64,000 nucleotides of DNA from G965202665 sp965243835 (GTDB taxonomy: Bacteria; Actinomycetota; Acidimicrobiia; Spongiisociales; Spongiisociaceae). The notes below the pieces were generated by a model. It was not told the DNA's origin and did not search any database. It saw only the letters and a list, made by a program, of their open reading frames with translations. Shown here piece after piece: positions 55,501 to 57,116 of the stretch (position 1 is its first letter; each line of letters begins with the position of its first letter). Both the position numbers and the translations under genes were made by a program. The stretch lies in the NCBI GenBank assembly GCA_965243835.1, contig OZ251578.1, forward strand, positions 1,674,001-1,738,000, in the 5' to 3' direction.

Positions 55501-56959
55501 CGAACGCCGACAACGTAAAGGATTCCGACCCGCTCCGTTGCCCCTCCTCGATCTCCACGTCGAAATCGGCCACGCTCGCATAATCGGCCCCCACCGTCCC
55601 CTCCTCCCCGGCCGTGGCCGTCGACGAACCCAACACCCCCACCCGCACCCGCAAATCCCGCACCGGAGCATCCGCCCCCGCCGGCAACGACGCCGTCACC
55701 GTCACCTCCACCTCCTCCCCCTCCGCCGCCGACCCCGGACTCGCCGACAACGTAACCAAACTGTCATCATCGGCAATCGACAAATACGCCGTATAAACTT
55801 CCCAATCCCCGGCGACGCCCCGCACCGTCACCCGCCGCGGCCCCTCCGGTTTTGAATTGTCCACCGGAGTCAAGGCAAACGGCCCACTGCCGGACCGGGA
55901 ATGATCCGGGATGGTAATCGTAAAATCGGGCACCGTTTCAAAATCGCCCTCGCCCCCCTCCACGCTCACCGTCACCTCGGTAGCCGTCGAGCGGACCACG
56001 CCCTCCGGCAGGGAAGCGGTAACCGTAACCACCTCCCCCACGCCCCCCTCCTCCACCTCCGCCCTATCCACCGACAACCGGACGATCATATCGTCATCCA
56101 CCACGGTCAAAACAGCCGGATTCACGTTCAAAACGGGATGGGAGCCGGTCACGGACAACGTCTTGTCATCGTTGGCGGCCGGGTTGTCGGTTATGGGAAT
56201 GTTCAAGGCAGCGGAGGCCTGATAGTGATAGGCGGGAATAGTGATGGTCAGCGCGGCCGGAGTCACGTAGTCCTCCCCGGCCGTCGCCGTATCGCCGTCC
56301 GCTCCTACCCGGACGGTCACCGCCGTATCCGAAGCCAGCCTTTGCCCCTCCGGGAAGGCGGCCGTGACCTTGACCGGGACCGTTCCCGCATCCTCATCCG
56401 CCTCCGTCCGGTCCAGGCTCAGGTTGATTGCGGCGGGGGCGGTTAGTTCGTCTTCATCGTCGTCGATGGTCACCTCCGTCCCGGTGACGGAACCGGTTAC
56501 CGACCCGGAGAAGGAACCGCTGACGGCTACGGACCTGTCCGCAGCCTCGTTGGTGAAATCATCAACGGGGGTCAACTCAAAAGAGGTGGAAGCGGAGGAG
56601 GCGCCGGCCGGAACCGTTATCAGCAGGGCCGAGTCGTCCACCGTTTGGAAATGGGTTCCCTCCGTCGTATTCGCCCCGGCCGCTACCGCCAGTCGCACCG
56701 TAACCGCGTTCGCCGGGTCGGGGGCGGACAGGGCGGCGGTGACCCTTATCGTTTCCGTCCCGCCGTCTTCCGATACCGAAGCGGGCGAAACGCTCAATGA
56801 GGCCTGTTGGGACTGGGCCTGCGCCGGGGGGTTTGACAAATTGGGCAACAACGAAATTACCAAGGCACACACGACCAGCAGGACCGACGATCGTCGGCCC
56901 GGTTTGCGAACTCCAGGTTTTAGGTTGTCGCCGGTTGCTCCGGCTCTAATGTCGGCCAA
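22577..56959 (-). CDS. Giant secreted Calx-beta/LRR/SLH surface protein (about 11,460 aa)
   Basis: One uninterrupted frame of 34 kb. I place the start at the TTG at 56959, which has AGAGAGGAAGG eight bases upstream; the frame is open to 56992. Residues 18-48 are a signal peptide (basic RKPGRR, hydrophobic SSVLLVVCALVISLLP, cleavage after AQA). Most of the rest is Calx-beta-like domains of about 110 residues, each with the pattern SEDGGT..VTVTA, DY, VTIPAG, DD..EG.ET and a final ITDDD, roughly 80 by length. Four leucine-rich cassettes lie at residues about 1320-1620, 1985-2800, 3700-4225 and 4465-4745. A Gly/Pro/Glu linker (10550-10660) precedes an SLH module, one more Calx-beta stretch, a second SLH module and a Ser/Glu/Pro tail. 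Acidic calcium-site residues and SLH modules suggest a wall-anchored, calcium-stiffened adhesin of over a megadalton. Function is inferred from domains only. Confidence 0.93.
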   Translation of the reverse strand: MADIRAGATGDNLKPGVRKPGRRSSVLLVVCALVISLLPNLSNPPAQAQSQQASLSVSPASVSEDGGTETIRVTAALSAPDPANAVTVRLAVAAGANTTEGTHFQTVDDSALLITVPAGASSASTSFELTPVDDFTNEAADRSVAVSGSFSGSVTGSVTGTEVTIDDDEDELTAPAAINLSLDRTEADEDAGTVPVKVTAAFPEGQRLASDTAVTVRVGADGDTATAGEDYVTPAALTITIPAYHYQASAALNIPITDNPAANDDKTLSVTGSHPVLNVNPAVLTVVDDDMIVRLSVDRAEVEEGGVGEVVTVTASLPEGVVRSTATEVTVSVEGGEGDFETVPDFTITIPDHSRSGSGPFALTPVDNSKPEGPRRVTVRGVAGDWEVYTAYLSIADDDSLVTLSASPGSAAEGEEVEVTVTASLPAGADAPVRDLRVRVGVLGSSTATAGEEGTVGADYASVADFDVEIEEGQRSGSESFTLSAFADETDEAGEEVVLGALSVSLRDQDVWVYDDEVANDPGEEVEADTFTALGFYRDVPTSVSITDPGVSATPVPTRGVLEVSVSPSRVTEGSSTALTASATLPAGSDPVTANTAITIALSADGTADGGSAEGGDFTPVSTTLNITAAPSAPFTEDSPPVTQEFTLVTASDADTEDETILVSSSAPGFTIAPSYVAIEDDDPVADPAPAINLRADVLRVGEGSGSTTVTVTAGYADGTARAAATVVAVELAGNDQFAAAPDDYGAVESFNITIPANATSAAGSFVLEVVDDAIVEGDERVRITGQEIPAGSGPAVGSIPPGTDSGLTGFMINAADIVIEDNDNVLELRLNPEVIDEGAGTAGITYYAGWPAGVTPPAADTTLTLTVGAGTAEAVSDFGALGARELVLPANDRTVTGTFQVTVVDDESAEGDETILAQASAPGLAAASAAVTIRDDDNRVDMEVSPFRISEDAGAAASKITRVTVTARLPGSLARSVATAVPVRVVEDTADQSDFSAAPDSFTITIPAGATEGSAFFDLTVVDDGIAEGAERFILEVGAPFDPYSPVYTYSFSGTTSVLEAGHPQVTIVDDDAQDVTLSASRSRVEESGGAATVRVTAALGESVSRLREEVAVSLIAVGSATAGSDYTLASAGGGSGPLRVIIPVGQRSGYADLVLSPVDDRIREGSESVVFTGSAFGFNVLSAAPLTIVDDESAVALSASPEVVEEDSGSTTVTVTAQLPAGETAPAGGITVTLTAAGGSGPGEATEGAGQDFTANLPNPFQIAIPGGASNAAASFTLVVINDATAEGEESVTVSGSATGWEVVGAQVAIAGNDGTESPLNNASCSDGTWVADSASPLAADCAILAAIRNSWLGNPDNDGLTADHPLRAWGSGLVDSWPGVTVSGGRVTGLDLSDGNLAGTLPGDLPTLTSLTSLDLGGNRLSGSIPALAALTSLTSLDLGGNRLSGSVPALAALTSLTSLDLGGNRLSGSVPALSALTSLTSLDLSENWLSGSVPALAGLTALTTLDLGDNRLEGDLSAVAGLPTLTALTALDLGGNRLTGQIPSGLGSLTDLTALDVSGNRLTGRIPAALGSLTALREFGFCGNGLWGDLPAGLPSSVSLPGYVPGSGVAGCGRGIALRASPAAVPEGGTVPVRVIAEWVGYGGEGQPPWPASGATVTVSATAGTAQANDFTAVNDFAVTIGAGQPLGWYAVDITAADDAAFEGPETLTVSGTAPGELVMGSEITILDGDSAITLTLNPARAAEGTETEVTVTASLVGFGGAGQPALPAADTVVPVAVAAGTAGLEDFAAVPDFAVTIPAGSASATGSFRVTAVADGVWDGGETLQVVSPTGTALLPSGPAAVVPAELSLTDDGSVKVINLSVNRTGVTEGGTNNTVTVTAAFPADQGTESGSTVIALNLADGTATSINNDYTALAGNVMLTIPAGATSATADVTIAVPQDTDVEEEQTVLLRAVSSPPGFTVIPAEFAIVITDDESGIAPLDRALCADGTYVEDMSNSGLIADCQILVDIRNHFTGMAVNAYLPIDDPATGDVDETHILRAWGETGLAPWKTPAVHSTQQVRQVFETRDIRIWPGVTVEEKEGVLRVTGLSLRNQGLEGIVPIQELNVTCTETHHSLPNCTDDLGGSSQFNHHVSSRHPILPSAATEPNRIAGSLPNSIQYLTALDDLDLSGNRLSGTIPNRALGRGLLTVDLSGNNLSLGAFDATNLFGLKELRLAGNSLTGWPTNVNRWVRVLDLSDTGLPGTIPNLDFPGLEVLDLSGNNLSGSAPSTLTISTELKFLDLSGNDLSGDLPAEWGVLGALETLDLSDNRLSGGLPTEWRPQREEDPATGMLSLRVLDLGGNDLSGSLPFSAEPNLQFAGWGLTLLDLSDNRLSGSVPTWLWSLSRMEHLDLSGNGFSGVLPAVGGMNGLEHLNLSGNDFSGSLPGLEGKRRLEYLNLNGNGFSGVIPAGWAALTGLRQLRMDDNRLSGPFPAWVGRLSNLQHLHLAGNRLSGAIPASLGDLDLIHLDLSGNRLRGSIPVSLGGLSGLQLLNLGDNRLSGSIPAGVYVGRDPVSGEARAGLEALTGLEVLDLGGNLLEGVIPPALGQMAGLRELDLGGNRLEGSLPDSLGGLTGLERLVVGDNRLRGGLPNALRSLTKLVYLDAGGNPDLYPHGDVGSEVLGLGSWWPAVDEVTHLDLSGIGMAGGFPSGLEALSRLTYLDLSGNRLTGPLPAALGGLGELETLLIGDNLLTGSVPAGWGRLSAAGGGSLARLGLCGNALSGRLPGLLTSGVDLAGFPAGPARDAGACSRGAALSVSPGVVDENAGATEVTVTARRFANAPAHRDTTVFFTLLGPAGGAQLGSDFTFRDPNGETFQPPAPSGWVRLSTDATQPLPEGAAATVRVTASFAAGITNSQEVRVRLRVGAAGDPARVGARLGEGDYSYEAVGGGAAEVVIPTGANSASVDLRVSPYSDGEHEGVETFTISGVANGCVGVPVDGCTVGPTRAAITDPGSPVVLPVTIPAGRRTASAVVEITPVDDADSETLVENVLFAGSAAGSPVGSAVLGIVDDESAPTLVEWSFDKSRVEESSEDIGIELSAAFAAGGVRGRDTAVSFTVGSTIDTAVAGRDYEVVPDLTVVIPAGRNRAATTFYLSGTADGLDEPDEMITIAAAAPPGLRVNAAGGSFTLADADASPARVVLSADVDPETVGEQTSLREDAGRRRVTVAAALPDGAPPLSARTVVDVAVGGQSGLASTAMRGEDYRAAESVRVVIPAGGRSGAASFMLEVIDDETTGESDETVSLVGTIAEGTTLPVDHLALTISDNDSGIELSVSPAEAAEGEGAVSATVTAAFEASVTSLPASPTTVTVTVGAADDSATRSPADDPLTTGVDESQAGDYTAPQTTTVTIPANTRSADASLTFTARDDGDTEDEETITLAGEAAGYVVKPAAFAIPANDPQPTAVNLAVTPAVVAEPASGVVTRSVAVTASFPDGSGTLDRDLAVAVSVGTTADDTAAYRSDFQPRDVLLINIPAGETSAAASLELVVYGDAETEASETLTLSGLAAGLDVNPVQLAIIDPLTISDAASLSVSPATVTENAADNMQTVTVTATLAAGTTAPMGGTTVTVSVAGGTGPGQAEEGASKDFTATAPAAIAIAAGASTGTTTFDLTVKPDSIAEGNEQVTVSGVLSGELAASAVTSATVIIPGNDDTSAQLDPANCGNGTYVVSAGHSELKADCRTLVGIRNHWMSNADNADLPADHPLRSWGSGLIGTWEGVQVGTGRAVRSGTSIRPMRVLQLNLRGSPDARIRIRGTIPSAIASLSEITQLDLGENQLVGRIPDGIGSLTRLASLRLDNNQLSDSIPAGTLSGTGVPGGVEMSLYLHNNQLSGSIPDFGVNYDFRNLNLSGNQLTGTLANVAKLLGVSTVELSGNRLTGTIPYFVSGQLGRLDLSDNDLSGYIPNLSSFEDLSYLDLSENRLEGGLTGLSGDHLNYINVSRNQFSGRLPNLPSLPFLEELNMSGNQFSGVLSEWSLLSETILVGPQRGQSKPLELPRLRILDLSDNRLSGSIPSWINTSRTLTRINLDDNELTGNLPSWLGGQGRIRRLGLAGNRLSGPIPAELGNLTRLEWLDLHGNRLSGPIPASLSRMTSLERLHLDDNQLTGVIPEQLGVLAYSPVGPGGSLRQFSFCGNNLTGFVPAGLRSPWVRLEDSLADSGFAYPSFRHLPRPVSDCRRTVELRAAPGTVAENAASTAVNVTASLVGFGGPGQPPLPTTDTVAAVTVHDGEAVAPGDYAAVDQFEITIPAGSATATASFNITPANDTAAEADETVRIDGGSDSLAVTGTSITITDDDRGAPRRVHLSVSPAVIPEGAVTSVTVTATWPENANPKGQFTWINLRSVNGTAISGTHFDSISGRRIVVGVNARAGSLTFNVRTHENEAPGDKRFTIHGSFTLADNIRDIARPSVTVTIADNDTIPALDSEICDSATVVPAGNPNLTANCKFLVGVRNRWTNASVNSSLPATHPLRSWNGSTSIESWPGVTVSTPALPGGGTAQEKYVTGLDLSTTSADESARIAGTIPSFEPLIFLTSLDLSGNRLTGPVPIGLPRRLASLDVSGNRLTGAIPAELGDFTALTSLDLSGNRLTGSIPARLGNLTALTTLNLSGNELSGLLPPRPGESTGLGNLTALTMLDISDNRLFGGIPSTYGRLTALTSFSFCRNALAGPLPVSLRRAGVTLPGFPPSGSRLTVQNVGCPSDITLSVSPAEAAEGKRSLLKATAQFPSGRSAPPGGLRISLTTPPRTGATDAISGVDYVPASALIVIPEGETQGSVLFHLEVIDDGDTEVEELVTLVGDAPGSGYLVRNAAGSENTIAIPVNDRTSATGVLWSVDRTLVAEGASNTDYELKFTVSIPDDQLPYALDQTVTPVFGGGGSTASSTDYRVTSSAITLPAVELSATGTFTLTVLADALAEGDETLEISAASGGANVQTPDPLTITIADAEEDAVISLAVDTDGGTMGNQTEVAERATAHSVTVTASLPTGVTAGQALTIPLTASPGTAQAGDFSIAPVSVTIAAGDSSGTATLSFTARTDNDYHELAETVLISGSAAGFAVNPASITIRPHDRLGVLALSVQDENQNGGSPAIRYGPVSTATGDGAPVGGVLQFCINRTSGGQTSSGFGITAGNVKSNVVPLTGRDYATSYYWNANDHVVNTVPRRVWVTQVGGRGGNCQPLTNWRVTAIPVTVGDDEWPRRPTAIALTADKRLVDETGGTEEITITASFANPAGNPAGLDVNVDVPLSVRSGSAVAGADYRVTDENDVAISNFTLHIPSGQLSAAVVLRLTPVADSVPEGDESLWVTASSVPSPNGFVFPEGIDPLEISILDQTAIILAASPSSLTEGDPESSIAVTASLPAAVPTPTGNLVISNVRLADGSPDYSASPPISLTIPSGQRTSAPGSITVRVVNDDLVEGSETIRITGSPSLPGYTAQGTLTINDEAGEVANTGVQLLVTPNPVPEATGAQSVAVTARLGNWTAPDTYTYANHLGAEVTIPCPLDEFGVGRCSHPDPADTSQMIAVAQQPVFAPLASPIPVTYTHTYLRNDDENAAIACGPDEFGTGRCSYTDAKYPMGDACGLPVTTYVPKLDDMGNIERDGMGNIVMVPQVTPVWPGSGLQGSVTCSYESDGSTVSVAYHPMSSAGAGPRAVDTAVDVRWGAAAAREGLVPAAAGSDFTVPGPLRIVIPAGEFQRTATVELEVPDDGTAEPSETFRLSGEATGMTVLATPVVIAGNEQRPAVTLRAAPASVGESEGPAPVRITARINDVVREQSYCVRHDANDRCAEFGTRSVTVPGQLSTSDTRIIVSVGADSDTASEGDDYTTVPDFPLVIPAGQRSVAVDITLNKTADGLDEDDETVSITGSDPEDDRAHNPRSTYRPVSITDGSLTITDSPPTLLDMSLDRAGAAEGSGTTGVTVTVSLRGGVRPVSTPVRITVTGADPGAGDDEEGRALAGSDYAAVSPFTITIPAGRSRATGKFLWTVTDDRLVEGEETVTVAATAGSESVYRRLVITDDDAAPADLQLRMTPALLNVLPITAPLSEGPVEDRSYSYFVTVDSPSDQGKPTAPSTVSLSVGGGTASADDYSVSFLPSARVTAPGAGALQLGPGDLAQILVTITVHSDRAAEGAESLIISGTASGGQNVIPVTATLVDAAAAPDRINITLDRNEAGEGEGTVPLRATAQMYCARAGSCPVLAEDRTVELGVVEGLSAAREGDDFTLGPATVTIPAGSHIGTAGLELRVREDRLVEGAESVAVGGSAFGYQVNPATLLIVDNEAAAGELDLQFSRGSAGEETGAVPLTLTAAWPTGLSVLTDTRVSVILGGGSAAAGIDYETPERTRFTMTIPAGRSRASVDLGELTLVDDQVAEGTETFTALGSASGLRVNPARLLIVDDDPAAAVTLRTDPKYVREDGGEVSVTVTASLTGEAEAGTVVRDRDTVVRASVGTRWDTASRGADYSVVGGLQADGYLYIVIPAGESSASSPMRLRMTDDDIAGETEWSAAPLTDGFAAVDIARTESFAVTGEVPGGVGEDPIAVSAAYVEIWDLRDRAPAALNFAVSPVRVAEGDTDHTVRVTVTASLGREPVPSPLPVICLRYVPVPNSIPRCAEFFRQSVNPPSQGRAVTLARDVTAPIVLSAEVDGEGAVLPGWAEAGVDYGTPVPVHPVPEEGQVLSVTIPAGQLRGTTAFDLPLTGDNLTESGAPLGPSSGEWVRVGSDLEGWTTEAALLEIADDDPTPVLRLQADRETLNEDGGTQPVTVTARLVSPDGSPGAFPQDLPFVLRVANDMSDTDEARLTADGSANAFHDFRVGPPPIADAVPVTTAGEWVNLSVTNAPVLTEGSEVDVSLYVRLATNRLAGTTVSVAVGAAGDSASDADYEVVSARFRNNNLPVSNGRFNVGIPGSGIGVTGTVRLRVTDDAEYEGTEVLTISGSTTDCPPPPDPPMPDYCSVGSTQLAIPRNDVPPPVDRRTVTIPAGESSASSVFNLDVMEDNLDEGAGEDVLVGAAGLPAHLAPDPVRVRIADNDTAAREITLSATPSGTVMREGLVREDAGSDLDLSVALSLPTGSGARLTDTVVTMWPAAGSAGSADYTLRFLDPDGTGPLLAGQAVLPAGETAAMAHWTAAIADDPLTTTVDESRPATLDFDVVDDADAEGNETFTIRGSAPGFTVNPAVVTIEDSEPDAIVLTIGGIGSGRNTGQREVELAEDANARLADLPGGVAGPLTLQVRAAFPDSVAAGDLPASDTEITLGGADGKLLAWDGGLSRPAAGGEYVVTTLPIKPTPIVVSGRKVLNASNTSFTLTIPANTRSAVGTFQVSLLDDSVVEGVENFQITGSATGFGVSPAVVHVTDNDTQLPSYELTIAPRAVTEAVSGPQQVTVTAAARGAARLGADTTVELVLEVTKPGGPYFEPVAEEDLRLVIPADAARGSATFALTMVDDNVADGASRVGDEVVYDAVRVSGSAASPLGGEPLQVTTAVGMMGQVVMIDNDVVTRAITLSASVPEGGLREGGKTGVTVRAALPAGSAVRPVDTTVLVEPGIVTGSVGNPAREAGEDDYRWPGAGVRVVIPAGELSGETTFALTLTDDRVSEPEEIISLSGRAVDPYRLPFPAHPDREFAVIPATVTVADNDVPPAYVTLAVAPAPPAGAAGASGAAAPPFTGRVREGDETARFTVTASFGPGAVRSRPTGFTLGLGGRSQRVINLVAPDGRTITDPNGNPLTITIPGDTADKGADFRIVDDEGAPVTDDLVVVIPAGQSSGSASFRLQVTDDVVVGEDPEILTIYSTAPAAPAGSNPEFDVVPASLTIMDNDWANAINLTLTDASDQPLDSLEESAGSGVTVKVTASYPGTSVLAANTVVNVSVEDGTAFGKGVDYTAPDPNLIAVTIPAGSNSSPPVSFTLDITDDSERETEETFTIAGTVAGVQASDFTVHPAAVTIRDNDLPVRLEVDADPVMPGDQTSVTEDSGTTALSVSLTLLEGNTAPAGGMVFTLALAESSDADKAKLGATADFIMVDASDIEITGVEVTVPAGGTTASGTVRLRVNDDGEAEPTETLFVTAAAFRAASVTPVTVSILDNDVDLTVDDDRVLEGETDAIAVTATVGTVAPVGGVTIAVSVADSGSSAAYTASAGDYSASPANFSILIPAGQTSASASFNLGAWAENTAAEDHRTVGVVGSATGFSVDPALITLADNDRGVTLSVTDTSDDPLALSEDGAAVTAQVTAALDAASTSLSENVAVSVEIGAAGGTAASTDYTAGSSSVNLTINAGQSSASATVSVTGASDLIAEWDETIKFAGSAADFTFTDSELVIEDDDSDLVVTFDKTSGAEGDGTVRLSGTGRLDGATSSELGAVSVELFLRASGTHPADSTDYGYSIRNTIAIGSGAVSSSGSTFFNIEITDDSVVDDGTGAGNAETLEFYGSRDYGNGRILTARPVTFSILDNDHDVTLSLAESSSPYTGGVEGDSLGTVMASASFASGLTSERTAPLVVTVDIDAVDDADDSTDDAITAQAADVTLPAALLTVTIPANSTSSAAVALAGYAFAQDTAAELPEIVLAGGTADAGYPVSDVSLTITDDDSKITLTFGKSASETSSDGAAQVTAAFNEAATSQIGSATTVTLTFSAGTATAGGTDFTAPGTAVTVGIPANSTSGSAVSITGLSIVDDSIAEGAETITVTGTADNSLTVNDAALPIIDNDLGISLFARNENEGDVFREGRSSYVEVRARFTTATSSTLAADTTIMVTASDGTVSTTTQVPAREGLDFTAPNPPVAVTIPAGDLNNGQRTENGETVFTWVELTGFNILDDRVVEQDERFRITGSWSNGNEMGQAVPSAPLFIRDNDNDLSLTISGKAQEGEDGNAGGAMATVELAGDSSDLPAAIDVELVFSVPISFPDDVNPVEANDYTDPTSGNEITLTIPAGAVASQPVALTNLGITNDTRVEGQEALSVTLKAPDFTGPIRGGFLFVIDDDAMVEISVPSDTSVTEGGNGSGVAVSAAFPSGTTNELGVNTVFTLSVADGTAGDDDYDYAPSTANTVTIPSTAISSSTAGSLTGLSILDDAITEGAETLKVSVSSSLGSDYDAELDLTVDDADTAFEITATPGTVVEGSGEQTISVVARFAGGVTESTRSDPTEVSVTIAGDGGTGEATLGSAGPPPTGDFDTDQTGDKFTFNIPRRSIQGSATFGLTAWDDSSDEGAEEVKVTGTATVDGTEASVEDTLDIVDTGVLLSWVDSNGDPVTSLAENSGSTNVWVKAELPSGTTAPAGSGVLVGVKVLGGSATLSSDAVWESGEDFRLTLPTDTNPPADHDLGLLIPAGGTSKQVAITVVVNDDNVAEGTTETILLQGDDVTFGGSTLPLVDAALDIIDDDSSINLAFTDSSDAALTSVGEDGGAQTVRVTATLDDTLPAPDSAVAVTVTVGATGSTAAEGASADYTSSAATATVTIAANARSGSADITLTLNSDTIAEGVEFIRFTGTATGYTVNPSDLPIDDPESQIILTVNNVSPAEDDDPAASFTVTAAFDSAVTSSTIASATAVTITAAGSGSKPADSHDFSYNATTVTIPATTLTSGAQALGLTITDDTRVDDGLGAENVETLAVGGSAPDGFPAISPVTVSISDDDHRISWSFTQSSATYTGGTEGDSLATVMATASFAGSTSDLTGDVTVTLVIDAVDDPGDATDNAVTAQAADLTAPGTDITVDITAGTVSSSATALTGYVFAQDTAAELPETVLAGGTAAAAGYPVSGVPLTITDDDSVIELTFGTSASEVPTADAAQVTASFASTAATSDITSAVDVTLTFGTEGDATAAAADFTAPGTAVTVSIPGGSTSGSAVSLSALGIVDDTRAEGTETISVDGTATGGLEVTRAYLSVADSDLGVTLIVDTDSGEDGDQDELAEEGTPAVRVRAEFTTATVSDLGSAATVSVNAAADDPASATGGGTDFTAPGTAADITIAAGALTGAAVDLTGLTLNNDTIAEGPETLRVTGTVTGAAAGGTVTPDTLTIVDDDSAITFGFGTTEASEEDGNGGDAMVTASFPGTTTSSVINSATVVTLSFGTDGTATAEAADFTAPGTAVTVTIPAQGTSTASAVSLSSLVIADDDRAEGTETISVDGTTPAGLVVNRAYLPVEDNDLDVTLVVDTDSGENGDQDELAEDETPAVRVRARFTTATSSDLGSTTTVSVNAAADDPPSATGGGTDFTAPASAVDVTIPANSITGAAVDLTGLTLNNDTIAEGPETFRVTGTVTAGDTDATVTPDTLTIVDDDSAITLALSSSTVGEGSGTGHGLTATASFPSGVNSVISNETTITLSFDASGTATAEAADFTAPGTALTLTIPAMGTETAIAVPLTGFSVTEDNAAELSETISVTGSATGDLIVVPATLTITDNDTQIRLRLNPDSLDEGQSGSTVRVRAEFTSATSSQIASNTVITLSVANGTATSPSDYRYNPSSPNRVTIPANRTSSTTAGRLTGLTTFQTGPNEDNETLQVRGTSSLGTVTADTLTLNNVVPTGGGGGGGGGGGGGGGGPVTPPPSPPPSPPPANPPVDPPVDPPVDPPVDPPVDPEPVDGEPGDGEPGDGEPGDGEPGDGEPGDGEPGDGEPGDGEDGAGVPGGGGTAQQVCDGRFCDDDGNIHQPNIEQLADWEITLGCDADNPRLFCPSQSIARRQMAAFLHRAVTFRWGEPEPAEGVRLTDVPSTVWYRPFADWVVSIGAFSAPEGVFNPTGEVTRADMAVMMVAAFPNLVPVEEAQGLFTDVSDLPDETVRALEGLYQAGVTLGCTTSAPLRYCPERPVTRAQMASFFVRVLNIGVQISLTDGAGNELTSLPEGMTDPVPVTITVSLPTGAVAPSGGLTVGLNVHDGTADLDTGTNFTAGEDIRATYPEGNVPPADHLLGIDIPAGESSADVVITLEMNDDEAAEGPAPETILFRGRPVIVNQRPLPLLTTSLEIIDDDSALTLDFGSTAARERNGHAGAAMVTAAFASAAVSEFESDTRVVLSFAPGPGTETADFTAPPAFRAITVTIPEGELSSPPVALTALAVTDDSIAEGPETVLVTGSSPGLEPAEAPLTITDDDARIILTLRPATLAEGGDGSNVLVSATFPSDVVASEIASDTLITLSVADGTAQAAAGDYAYEPPEPNTVTIPARALSSTTPATLTGLNILPDEEAEASETLQVSGSSVLGETAPVHLTLNETECQGRFCDDDGSVHEPRIEQLVEWEITLGCNADDPTAFCPAQSIARRQMAAFLHRAVSLRWTPPQPPTQPVELSDVPADAWYRPFAEWLVSIGAFSAPDGIFNPSGQVTRADMAVMMVTAFPHLTPADDPTPIFTDTAHLPAATIQAIKSLLEAQITLGCNTDPTTPRYCPEAPVTRAQMASFFVRALTQAPASPPEQQSESPESPSEAPSETNAEGEPAPESS
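22675..23257 (-). other. Second SLH module of the giant protein
   Basis: Residues about 11234-11428. Three S-layer-homology-like units, with cysteine pairs in the first and third (WEITLGC..FCP, ITLGC..YCP) and the RAQMASFF/RRQMAAFL helices. It is nearly the same sequence as the first module, from CQGRFCDDDG onward. SLH domains bind pyruvylated wall polymers, so this is the probable anchor. Confidence 0.85.
24412..24985 (-). other. First SLH module of the giant protein
   Basis: Residues about 10658-10849. Starts at CDGRFCDDDGNIHQPNIEQL and ends with CPERPVTRAQMASFFVRVL. Followed by three to four Calx-beta-like domains before the second module. Confidence 0.85.
24986..25308 (-). repeat. Gly/Pro/Glu low-complexity linker in the giant gene
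   Basis: Codes a run of about 15 glycines, then PPPSPPP, five PPVD units and eight or so GEPGD units. The hexa- to 15-base DNA repeats here can change copy number. As protein it is a flexible spacer of the kind that crosses a cell wall. Confidence 0.85.
42725..43562 (-). other. LRR cassette 4 of the giant protein
   Basis: About 280 residues. N-terminal cap with two Cys (ICDSATVV..LTANC) and PLRSWNGS..SWPGVTV, then about six LRRs of the LDLSGNRLTGSIPARLG type, then the FCRNALAGPLP..C cap. Confidence 0.85.
44285..45852 (-). other. LRR cassette 3 of the giant protein
   Basis: About 520 residues. Cap CGNGTYV..LKADC with LPADHPLRSWGSGLIGTWEGV, then roughly 16 repeats (LDLSDNRLSGSIPSWI and similar), then the FCGNNLTGFVP..DC cap. 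The DNA is somewhat less G+C-rich than the flanks around 44.8-45.4 kb. Confidence 0.85.
48570..51005 (-). other. LRR cassette 2 of the giant protein, the largest
   Basis: About 810 residues with some 28-30 repeats by length. Cap CADGTYV..LIADC, a longer insertion before IWPGVTV, the repeats, then LCGNALSGRLP..AC. Confidence 0.85.
52105..52999 (-). other. LRR cassette 1 of the giant protein
   Basis: About 300 residues. Cap CSDGTWV..LAADC and HPLRAWGSGLVDSWPGVTV, then about nine repeats, four of them near-identical (SLTSLDLGGNRLSGSVPAL) and so probably recent duplications, then FCGNGLWGDLP..GC. Confidence 0.85.
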
Positions 56960-57070
56960 CGCTAAAACCTTCCTCTCTGCGGCTCCTCGCAACCGCTCAT
57001 AAATACAAACAGGAGCGTCGGGGGGCGCTCATCCCCGTCCGCCCTGTGCGGCGATAAGTATACAGAATAC

Positions 57071-57099
57071 ATATTAGAGCGGGGGGGGGGGGTGGGCAA
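57071..57099 (-). promoter_or_regulatory. Giant-gene promoter with a C12 tract as spacer
   Basis: On the minus strand TTGCCC (57099-57094) and TAATAT (57076-57071) are 17 bases apart, and twelve of those seventeen are C (57092-57081). Each hexamer matches 4 of 6 consensus positions. The predicted start is near 57064, about 105 bases before the TTG. Slippage of the tract would change the spacer by whole bases around the optimal 17. Confidence 0.65.
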
Positions 57100-57116
57100 A
57101 TTGAAAAGTCGGATTT

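Noticed and set aside
56960..56992. TTG at 56992 as start of the giant gene
   Set aside because: The frame is open there but no ribosome site precedes it; the TTG at 56959 has a purine-rich site at the right distance. The difference is only 11 residues.
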